Of a stretch of 20,878 nucleotides of DNA, positions 15,501 through 20,878 are shown piece by piece. The DNA lies in the NCBI GenBank assembly GCA_002713555.1, contig PATG01000039.1, positions 18,853-39,730 of the forward strand, read 5' to 3'. The notes beneath the pieces were generated by a model. It made no database searches. It had not been told where the DNA came from and saw nothing but the letters and a program-made list of their open reading frames with translations. A program made the position numbers and the translations under genes. This DNA comes from Planctomycetaceae bacterium (GTDB lineage Bacteria; Planctomycetota; Planctomycetia; Pirellulales; Lacipirellulaceae). Position 1 is the stretch's first letter. Every line of letters begins with the position of its first letter.

Positions 15501-15982
15501 GCAAACCCGGCGAATCCCCATCACCTCCCCTGGGTGGAGGCGAGGGGGGCGATACGGTTCCTCCGCCAGAAGGTGAGTTATCGCCAGCTGATCAAGCCAA
15601 CCTTGACTATGCACGCAAACAAACGGATTTAGTCCTCGAAAAACTTGAAGACCAACTAAAGAATAAACAAGTGGACGAAAAACTCCTGGAAAAACTTGGC
15701 TGGAACCAGGACGAACTGCGCCGATTTGTCAATCGCTGGAAGAATCTCAAAGCACAGGCCCAAGCGGATAAGGGCTCCAAAGAAGCACAAGCCCAACTCG
15801 ACAATTCCTTACGGAATCTAGGCTTGTTGCCCAAGCAGCGATTTGGCTATCGTTCACAAACCGCCAAGGACCATCTTCGCGATTTGCAAGAAGCTTACCG
15901 TGGTCGCACGCCCTTGGAATACCAGGAGCAAGTGCGTGCCTACATCAAAGGCACCGCGACATCTAATGGAAATAACGAATGA
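12590..15982 (+). CDS. DUF4175-like large membrane protein with long low-complexity linker
   Basis: 1130 residues, no assigned enzymatic function. Layout: membrane spans at about 36-58, 70-90 and 162-182; a probably periplasmic beta-rich region (about 205-535) with repeated Ig-like strands; an acidic Gln/Glu/Gly/Asn/Pro/Ser-rich linker of about 455 residues (540-994); and a helical, charged C-terminal domain (995-1130, with ANLDYARKQTDLVLEKLEDQ). The linker keeps one ordered-looking island, FERMVKHFNEQ near 680. Proteins of this build are found in planctomycetes, often annotated as DUF4175 or by spurious likeness to circumsporozoite protein, and elsewhere lie beside MoxR/BatA-type aerotolerance operons; here no such genes are adjacent. 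The ATG at 12590 has no clear ribosome-binding site. Its TGA overlaps the nadB ATG. An envelope or protein-complex scaffold role is only inference. Confidence 0.75.
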   Translation: MSSVKNKIQSPQTVPSNRTGLVDQQIYRTRRALKGVDAIAGIITLLIGVLSYLLTMAVLEHWVIPGGWNTPLRIIMFTLLILGVAWHSGRIFWRFIHQSINPAYAALAIEQSTPSLKNSLLNLLLLRGHRQQMPKQIYHAIEKQAAQKLAGVPMDSVVDRTSILRLGYVLVALVAIGTIYRIASPKDPLDSAARILLPWAEIAVPSRVQIVNVSPGTTSIARGEPLKISAELFGLENDEPAHLVYSTVDEQKINQRVKLSAARETNLFQCVIPHRIAAHEVGGVQQDLTYWIEAGDAKSPRFRVSVFSQPTLVVSTLRYEYPSYTGYPSLEVEHTGDIRALEGTRVTLMAQANKPIYQAHIDFEADGKHDLLMNSSNQRATVTFLLELEDDRRTPRYESYVLRYKTDEGRKNQLPPKYQIDIIPDYAPEIQLLIPEEAILDVTLNQEVNFEIEARDPDFALSHVTLYGAVDGEPVVEETLLNENHQGLFVGKLRKTAAELGLHIGDVMEYWVVAADNRRPQANRASTVRRKLRVVDAQQRNEGKNSDDQQQDDSGSSQSPQGTPPTGDNQNEEPGQEPNAESQESDSGESDGQGEGGLGQKGDAQQDAEPNEQGGAGANGQSGQEENPSPKAPSGKGGNQQEKGQPSSEPTESNPNDGQSGENQGEQEKVSSQGDDDGTAFERMVKHFNEQNTEPAEVAKENEADDANPAAEGANDNPQGENGGDQTTAPDNSSNSGDPQDPHNEGPGAENPPPEQQPQEAGEQPGEPQEDPAAGGQMSPEQGNAGAGENPGEEQGVPDSQGAKKPHDKNDSPAGGEEKLNDQEAPAQAEGQTESDSEGSQGGDKAGGGEEGAGQQADAEGTGGAGEKTSAEEGGGQATEPGTGEPGARPGDQQPAANQTGESSKDQPGPGSESDDRSDQPVGEQPEGEQGGAPGASQNMDDPQDGLPPNQAAGQSTEDPPSTGTEKQSQGKPGESPSPPLGGGEGGDTVPPPEGELSPADQANLDYARKQTDLVLEKLEDQLKNKQVDEKLLEKLGWNQDELRRFVNRWKNLKAQAQADKGSKEAQAQLDNSLRNLGLLPKQRFGYRSQTAKDHLRDLQEAYRGRTPLEYQEQVRAYIKGTATSNGNNE
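14203..15572 (+). repeat. Low-complexity coding tract
   Basis: About 1.37 kb inside the DUF4175-like gene codes for the Gln/Glu/Gly/Asn/Pro/Ser/Asp-rich linker. It is built of many degenerate short units (GGCCAA, GAACAA, CAGGAA-like triplet pairs) rather than an exact tandem repeat. Because stop codons are rare in it on both strands, long spurious open frames appear in four other frames. Confidence 0.8.
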
Positions 15983-17589
15983 ATCCTCCGATCCCTCGCT
16001 ACCTCGTCCCTTTTCATCCCAAGCATATTCCGCATCATTTTGTCGACGTGCTGGTAATCGGTGGCGGCATCGCTGGAATGCGTGCCACCATGGCCATCGA
16101 CCCCCAACTTTCTGCGCTGGTCATCACCAAAGATCGATTGCAGGAATCCAACAGTACCTATGCCCAAGGCGGAATTGCAGGCGTACTGACTCCAGAGGAC
16201 TGCTTTGACAACCACATTGACGATACGCTCAATGCGGGTGGTGAATTGTGTGACCGTGATGTTGTAGAAATGGTAATTCGTGAAGCCCCATCTCACATTC
16301 AACAATTGATCCAATGGGGAACCGTTTTTGATCGTCAAGCAGGTGAGTTGTTACTGGGACGAGAAGGGGGGCACAGCCATAACCGGATTGCCCACGCCCT
16401 GGGAGACGCCACAGGTCAAGAAATCATGCGCGCAATGATCCAGCGTGCGCAAACAGAACTCCAAGCTCAAATCTGGCAAAACACCTTTACCATCGATCTT
16501 CTCACACATGAAGGTTCCTGCCGTGGCGCCCTGGTCTGGAACAAGCATCACGGCAAGACTTTTGTGTGGGCCAAGCAAACCATTCTATGTACGGGTGGCG
16601 TTGGCCAAATTTTCCGCGAAACAACGAACCCGCCCGTTGCTACCGGCGATGGCCACGCCTTTGCCTACCGCGCAGGAGCAGAACTCCTGGACATGGAATT
16701 CATGCAATTCCATCCTACGGTCCTTTACATCGCAGGCAGCAGCCGCAGCCTCATCACGGAAGCGGTGCGTGGAGAAGGGGCTCTTCTGGTAGATGCCAAT
16801 GGCATACGCTTTATGCCCGAATACGATCCGCGTGCCGAATTAGCCCCACGTGATATTGTGAGCCAGGCGATCGTTGATCGCATGGAAAAAACACACCATC
16901 CTTGCGTTTACCTCGACCTCACTCCACTCGGTGCTGAAAATGCGCGGCAGCGTTTTCCGGGCATTTCTAAAAGCTGTGCCGAATTCGGTATCGACATCAC
17001 ACGAGATCGTGTCCCCGTGCGCCCCGGTGCGCACTACATGATTGGCGGTGTCAAAGTCGATCAAGACGGACATACGACGCTCCCCCGACTGTGGGCATCG
17101 GGCGAAGTCACAAGTAGCGGACTGCATGGAGCAAATCGCCTCGCATCCAATAGCCTTCTCGAAGGACTCGTCTATGGAGCCCACGCCGGTGCGGGGGCAT
17201 CAGAAGCTGCGCTCTCACAAAAAGACACCTACCAGGCTATTCCACTGAAAAATCCTGTGGCGGAGCCCCCCCATGAGCCACTCGATCTGCAAGACATGCG
17301 TAATTCGCTGAAAAGCCTGATGTGGCGCGCCGCTGGTGTACGCCGTACCGGAAAACAGCTCGCAGAGGCCTTGGATACGATTGACGGCTGGTGCAGGTAC
17401 GCCCTCCCACGTCAGTTCTCCGAACCAGATGGGTGGGAATTCCAGAATATGCTTACCGTATCCCGCGTGATGCTCCAAACGGCGCTCAATCGCGAGGAAT
17501 CCCGTGGCGTGCATCTGCGGAGTGATTTCCCCGAGCAGGATGACAAACAATGGAAACTGCGCCTGATGTCCCTGCGGACCAGTTCCTAG
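15979..17589 (+). CDS. nadB: L-aspartate oxidase
   Basis: FAD enzyme that oxidises L-aspartate to iminoaspartate, the first step of de novo NAD synthesis; the product goes to quinolinate synthase NadA. 536 residues, typical. FAD motif GGGIAG at 28-33, NSTYAQGGIAG at 58-68, HSHNRIAHA at 132-140, QFHPT at 243-247, EAVRGEGA at 261-268, ELAPRDIV at 287-294, PGAHYMIGGV at 349-358 and GLHGANRLASNSLLEG at 381-396. The active-site residues align one position after E. coli NadB: H245, R291, H352 and R387. EVTSSGLHG separates it from fumarate reductase and succinate dehydrogenase flavoproteins. The ATG overlaps the preceding stop (ATGA, 15979-15982), so translation is probably coupled to the DUF4175-like gene although the functions look unrelated. 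No nadA or nadC is in the window. Confidence 0.96.
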   Translation: MNPPIPRYLVPFHPKHIPHHFVDVLVIGGGIAGMRATMAIDPQLSALVITKDRLQESNSTYAQGGIAGVLTPEDCFDNHIDDTLNAGGELCDRDVVEMVIREAPSHIQQLIQWGTVFDRQAGELLLGREGGHSHNRIAHALGDATGQEIMRAMIQRAQTELQAQIWQNTFTIDLLTHEGSCRGALVWNKHHGKTFVWAKQTILCTGGVGQIFRETTNPPVATGDGHAFAYRAGAELLDMEFMQFHPTVLYIAGSSRSLITEAVRGEGALLVDANGIRFMPEYDPRAELAPRDIVSQAIVDRMEKTHHPCVYLDLTPLGAENARQRFPGISKSCAEFGIDITRDRVPVRPGAHYMIGGVKVDQDGHTTLPRLWASGEVTSSGLHGANRLASNSLLEGLVYGAHAGAGASEAALSQKDTYQAIPLKNPVAEPPHEPLDLQDMRNSLKSLMWRAAGVRRTGKQLAEALDTIDGWCRYALPRQFSEPDGWEFQNMLTVSRVMLQTALNREESRGVHLRSDFPEQDDKQWKLRLMSLRTSS

Positions 17590-17639
17590 CGGGTGCCGTA
17601 ACAGTCCCTAGCGGTACCGGGGGGGGACGACTCGATGCT

Positions 17640-17717
17640 GCCGTCAGGAGAGGGCAGACATACTTGGCATTTGATCTGCCTCGACCTTCTGACAGCCAAA
17701 TATTTTGAAAAAAATAT
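17640..17717 (+). terminator. Nested hairpin with A/T tail after nadB
   Basis: GC-C-GTCAG (17640-17647) pairs with CTGAC-A-GC (17689-17696) with one mismatch; inside, GGCAGA (17653-17658) pairs with TCTGCC (17675-17680). An A/T-rich hairpin follows directly (ATATTTT 17700-17706 with AAAATAT 17711-17717). Position and the T-containing tail fit transcription termination after nadB. Upstream, CCTAGCGG is repeated at 17585 and 17607 before a run of eight G. Confidence 0.5.
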
Positions 17718-17914
17718 CCTTCGCGGACGACCCCCCTTTTACCTTCCAGCGTAGCGTCAGGTATAGACAGAGTGTAGGTCCATGGATTAACTTAAAAAGC
17801 AGTTTAACCTGGACAATACATTCGGGTTCGAGGCCCATCCCCGGGGCTCCTAGGGAAGCAAGGCGGATCACCGCAAGTGCTGTTTTTCGAGCATTTGCTT
17901 CCCCACCTTACCTC

Positions 17915-17963
17915 ACAGGCTCAACATTTCCACAGATGGGACAGGTGGGAATTTACAGCCTGT
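17915..17963 (+). promoter_or_regulatory. Long hairpin in the leader of the ABC-transporter genes
   Basis: ACAGGCT (17915-17921) pairs perfectly with AGCCTGT (17957-17963); after a symmetric 4x4 internal loop (CAAC/TTAC), ATTTCCAC (17926-17933) pairs with GTGGGAAT (17945-17952), eight pairs with one wobble, closing an 11-nt loop. Fifteen pairs in 49 nt, about 107 nt before the ATPase start codon. The remaining 17718-18070 shows no convincing gene; TACAAT at 18036-18041 could be a weak -10 box. Confidence 0.5.
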
Positions 17964-18070
17964 ACCCCCAAAATCCGCTTGTGGTAAGTCCTGCCACCGA
18001 ACAGTTTTCTTCGGCAAGCAACATTCCGGTTCCCATACAATTAAGACAACCAACGGAGAGAGAATTTTCG

Positions 18071-18823
18071 ATGAGCGAAACGAACCACGCTTCTTCAGGG
18101 GCGGATGTGCCAATGATCGAGGCCCAAGGCCTTTCGAAATTCTATGGCAGTTTTGCTGCTTCACGCGACGTAACCTTTTCTATCAACCAAGGCGAAGTCG
18201 CAGCATTCTTAGGTCCCAACGGAGCCGGCAAAAGTACCACCATGAAACTTTTGACTGGCTATCTGGCCCCCTCCGAAGGAACAGCCCGTATTGCAGGGTA
18301 CGACATGGCCACCCAGCGACTCCTAGGCGCGCAGCGACTCGGGTACCTGCCCGAAAATGGCCCCCTCTATGCCGACATGACGCCTCGCACACTGCTCAAC
18401 TTTTTTGCTGATCTGCGCGGCATGACCCCCAGCCAATTTGATGAACGTTTTGAGTCCATCGTCGATATCTGCAACCTGGGTAGTGTCCTTGGCAAACCCA
18501 TTGGCAAACTCTCCAAGGGTTTTCGTCAACGTGTTGGAATGGCGCAATCTTTGTTGCACGATCCTGATGTCCTGATACTCGACGAACCCACAGCAGGGCT
18601 CGACCCGAATCAGATCCGAGAAGTTCGAAAAATGATTCGTGAATTGGGGCAATCGAAAACCATTTTGCTGTCCACGCACATTTTGCAAGAAGTCGAAGCA
18701 ATGTGCAATCGTGTGGTATTTATCAACGAGGGCCGGCTGGTGTTCGATGGAACGCCTACACAATTGAGCGAGCAACAAACGAACCTCGACGAACGCTTTC
18801 ATCAACTGACAACAACTAGTTAA
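18071..18823 (+). CDS. GldA-like ABC transporter ATP-binding protein
   Basis: Cytoplasmic ATPase subunit, 250 residues. Walker A GPNGAGKST at 48-56, the LPENGPLY segment at 93-100 that is typical of the GldA/NatA-type exporter group, signature LSKGFRQR at 147-154 (a K-G-F-R-Q-R variant of LSGGQ), Walker B VLILDEP at 167-173 and switch histidine H203. All nucleotide-binding elements are intact. The frame stays open upstream to 17705, but the start at 18071 is chosen because GGAGAGAG sits at 18055-18062 and the upstream frame has no ABC sequence. The GldF/GldG-like gene lies 103 bp downstream on the same strand, so the two probably form one transporter. The name GldA comes from Bacteroidetes gliding; that role should not be assumed here. 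Confidence 0.92.
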   Translation: MSETNHASSGADVPMIEAQGLSKFYGSFAASRDVTFSINQGEVAAFLGPNGAGKSTTMKLLTGYLAPSEGTARIAGYDMATQRLLGAQRLGYLPENGPLYADMTPRTLLNFFADLRGMTPSQFDERFESIVDICNLGSVLGKPIGKLSKGFRQRVGMAQSLLHDPDVLILDEPTAGLDPNQIREVRKMIRELGQSKTILLSTHILQEVEAMCNRVVFINEGRLVFDGTPTQLSEQQTNLDERFHQLTTTS

Positions 18824-18926
18824 CACCAAGACGGAGGCGCGGAGTTCCCCGTATTCTCCTTTCCAACCAGGCGGACGCCCTCCCTACTAGCTTTCAGCCT
18901 CAAACACCCTAGCAAAGACCTCTACC

Positions 18927-20878
18927 ATGAACTGGAACGTTCTGAAATCCATCTTTAAACGTGACTTCGTCAGCTACTTTTCCAGCCCGACAGGATACGT
19001 GTTTATTTGTGTGTTTGTCGTGCTGAGCGCACTAGCCACCTTTTGGCCACCCGAGTTTTTTGCCAGCAATCTGGCCAATCTCGATCAACTCAGCCGTTGG
19101 TTGCCATTCATCATGCTGGTTTTTATTCCGGCTATTACCATGAGCATCTGGGCCGAAGAACGCCGCCAAGGTACGGATGAACTCCTGCTGACTTCTCCCG
19201 CAAGCGATTTCGATGTGGTGTTGGGAAAGTACCTGGCGGGAGTTGCCATTTTCAGCGTTTCGCTCATGTTCTCCGCCTTTTCAATTTACCTGGTCTTTAA
19301 ATGGGGACTGGGTGATCCTGATGGTGGACTCTTTATCAGTACTTTCATCGGCTACTGGTTTATCGGCATCGCCATGATTGCAATCGGCATGGTTGCGTCG
19401 TTTCTGACCGACAATCTTACCGTAGGGTTTATTCTGGGTACGCTTTTCAATTTGCCACTGGCTCTTTTTGGTGTTGCCGGTTGGTTCATCACAAACAATA
19501 CGTGGGCCGAAACGATCCGCCGTTGGAGCGCCATGGAACGATTCCAGGATTTTGAACGCGGAGTAATCGGTATCAGTGGAGTGGCTTATTTCATAGCCCT
19601 GGCCGCCGTAATGCTCTATCTCTGCATGATTTTGATTGGCCGCAGGCATTGGCAAGCTCGCGAAGACAACCATGGCTTGTTGGGACATTATGTAGTACGC
19701 ACCATTGCCTTACTGGGCCTGGCCATTGGTGTCACCGAAGTTGCGCAAACCCATAATTGGATCTATGCTGATATCAGCAGCGAACAACTCAGTTCGCTCT
19801 CCGCAGACACGGTGAGCATTCTCAAAAATCTCCGGGATGATGAGAGCGCTAAAACGATCAAAATAGACGCCTACATCAGCCCTCAAGTACCCACCGAATA
19901 CGCCGACACCAAGTTGAACCTACTGGCAGTCCTGTCAGAAATGAGCAGTTTGAGTGGCAACAAAATCCAAGTTAATAAACATGAAATCGAAAACTACGGC
20001 CCTGAGGCGCTAAAGGCCGAAGACAATTTTGGAATCACTCCCCAGGAAGTTTTGATCAATGAGGGGGGAGAACGCTCCCGTGAAGAATTCTTTTTAGGTG
20101 CGGCCGTCACCTCAGGTTTGGGCAAGGTCGTGATACCCTTCATCGATAAGGGAATACCCGTTGAATACGAATTGGTGCGTTCCATTTCGACAGTCACCCA
20201 AGAAAAACGCTTCAAAGTTGGCATCGTGGATACGGGGCTTCCGTTCGTCAATCCTTCGAGTAACCGAGAGCAGGAATTCGCCTTGGTCACTGAATTGCGC
20301 AAACAATACGATATTGACGATGAGCCCGTTGATCCGACGCAGCCCATCAAGGAAAAATATGATGTTTTAATCGCCATACAACCTTCCATGCTGGGGCCTC
20401 AGGAGATGGATCATTTTGTCGACGCTGTCCGCAACGGCACCCCCACCCTGATCTTGGAAGATCCTATGCCCTACTTCTTTCCGAACGAAGTCGCAGGCAC
20501 AGCCGAGCCGAAACAACCCCCGGGCATGATGGGCATGTTTGGCGGCGGTCGACCTCAACCCAAAGGCGACATCAACCAGCTCTGGAAAACTCTAGGAATT
20601 GAGTTGAAGGCCCGAGAAGTGATTTGGCAGGAATACCAACCTGAAAACACGCTTCGTGGTCAGATCGATTCGCACTGGATCTTTGTCGACCAGGGCAATG
20701 GCGCAGTAGATCCCTTGAATTCAGAGAACATCATTACCTCGGGCATGAATCAGGTTCTGCTGGTCTATCCTGGCTCAATTGCACCTGATGAAGATTCAAA
20801 TTTAGAATTTGACCAATTGGTGATCACCGGTGGGGATGGCTCTGGGGTTGTCGAAACCATGGCAATCCGTCGACGCGG
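18927..20878 (+). CDS. GldF-GldG-like fused ABC permease and auxiliary protein (3' end missing)
   Basis: Open from ATG 18927 to the window edge (650 codons, no stop). The first part is an ABC-2-type permease: spans at about 22-40, 58-74, 103-124, 136-158, 166-188 and 213-237, with the conserved EERRQGTDELLLTSP motif (77-91) after the second span. At about 254-270 a seventh span starts a second part that matches GldG / ABC_transp_aux: ADISSEQLSSLSADTVSILKNL (281-302) and a large extracytoplasmic domain with a Gly/Met-rich loop (PPGMMGMFGGG, near residue 535). GldF and GldG are separate proteins in Bacteroidetes; here they are one chain. It should pair with the ATPase just upstream. The ATG has no visible ribosome-binding site. 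Substrate unknown. Confidence 0.88.
   Translation, partial: MNWNVLKSIFKRDFVSYFSSPTGYVFICVFVVLSALATFWPPEFFASNLANLDQLSRWLPFIMLVFIPAITMSIWAEERRQGTDELLLTSPASDFDVVLGKYLAGVAIFSVSLMFSAFSIYLVFKWGLGDPDGGLFISTFIGYWFIGIAMIAIGMVASFLTDNLTVGFILGTLFNLPLALFGVAGWFITNNTWAETIRRWSAMERFQDFERGVIGISGVAYFIALAAVMLYLCMILIGRRHWQAREDNHGLLGHYVVRTIALLGLAIGVTEVAQTHNWIYADISSEQLSSLSADTVSILKNLRDDESAKTIKIDAYISPQVPTEYADTKLNLLAVLSEMSSLSGNKIQVNKHEIENYGPEALKAEDNFGITPQEVLINEGGERSREEFFLGAAVTSGLGKVVIPFIDKGIPVEYELVRSISTVTQEKRFKVGIVDTGLPFVNPSSNREQEFALVTELRKQYDIDDEPVDPTQPIKEKYDVLIAIQPSMLGPQEMDHFVDAVRNGTPTLILEDPMPYFFPNEVAGTAEPKQPPGMMGMFGGGRPQPKGDINQLWKTLGIELKAREVIWQEYQPENTLRGQIDSHWIFVDQGNGAVDPLNSENIITSGMNQVLLVYPGSIAPDEDSNLEFDQLVITGGDGSGVVETMAIRRR

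Noticed and set aside
14166..15632. Several long open frames on both strands inside the DUF4175-like gene
   Set aside because: They arise from the stop-poor low-complexity tract; products are Arg/Pro/Ser or Leu/Phe-rich with no motifs, while the main frame continues into a helical domain and couples to nadB.
17815..17860. GGTTCGAGGCCC resembling a tRNA T-arm
   Set aside because: The flanking bases give at most three stem pairs, and no anticodon or acceptor stem can be built upstream.
17705..18070. N-terminal extension of the ABC ATPase (frame open from 17705)
   Set aside because: The extension has no ABC-domain sequence, and a good GGAGAGAG ribosome-binding site lies before the ATG at 18071, where the family sequence begins.
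1..20878. CRISPR arrays, insertion sequences, prophage or defence systems
   Set aside because: No regularly spaced direct repeats, transposase, integrase, nuclease or toxin-antitoxin genes were seen; the gene content is housekeeping and envelope functions.

Overview
The window looks like a piece of a chromosome from a Planctomycetota bacterium, probably of the Pirellula/Rhodopirellula-like group. The pointers are: a small membrane protein with two copies of the planctomycete-style signature R/F-F-S-x-R-x-L directly before a membrane segment; a soluble BON-domain protein and a very large DUF4175-like membrane protein with a long acidic, Gln/Gly-rich linker, both of kinds common in that phylum; a Ser/Thr protein kinase with one membrane span; an adenylyl-sulfate kinase with an inserted segment; and weak or missing Shine-Dalgarno sequences at several starts. 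An lpxK gene indicates lipid A synthesis. No lineage search could be run, so the placement is an inference. There are no rRNA or tRNA genes, CRISPR arrays or insertion sequences, and no sign of a recently acquired island.

Left part (1-5862). A truncated glycosyltransferase on the minus strand runs off the left edge and is divergent from a five-span membrane protein. That gene converges on, and overlaps by 126 bp, a secreted DUF885-type putative metallopeptidase on the minus strand. Behind a 549-bp gap without a convincing gene come a Ser/Thr kinase and metF (methylenetetrahydrofolate reductase), tightly joined and transcribed metF then kinase.

Middle part (5863-11244). On the plus strand lie an alpha-glucan phosphorylase (glycogen breakdown), an acyl-CoA dehydrogenase family protein, cysC (APS kinase) and, after a 397-bp leader rich in inverted repeats, a small BON-domain protein. 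The phosphorylase gene ends inside a tandem pair of hairpins that probably terminate transcription.

Right part (11245-20878). lpxK lies on the minus strand and is divergent from a two-gene unit: a 1130-residue DUF4175-like protein and nadB (L-aspartate oxidase), which overlap in ATGA. A nested hairpin with an A/T-rich tail follows nadB. The window ends with a GldA-like ABC ATPase and a fused GldF/GldG-like permease-auxiliary protein that runs off the right edge.

Most genes are housekeeping or envelope functions. I found no clear new multi-gene system. The most unusual non-coding signal is that several genes (the glycosyltransferase, glgP, the BON gene, the DUF4175-like gene and the ABC gene) have substantial inverted repeats within about 20-110 nt of their start codons. 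The most unusual coding signals are the 455-residue low-complexity linker and the tail-to-tail overlap near position 1200.
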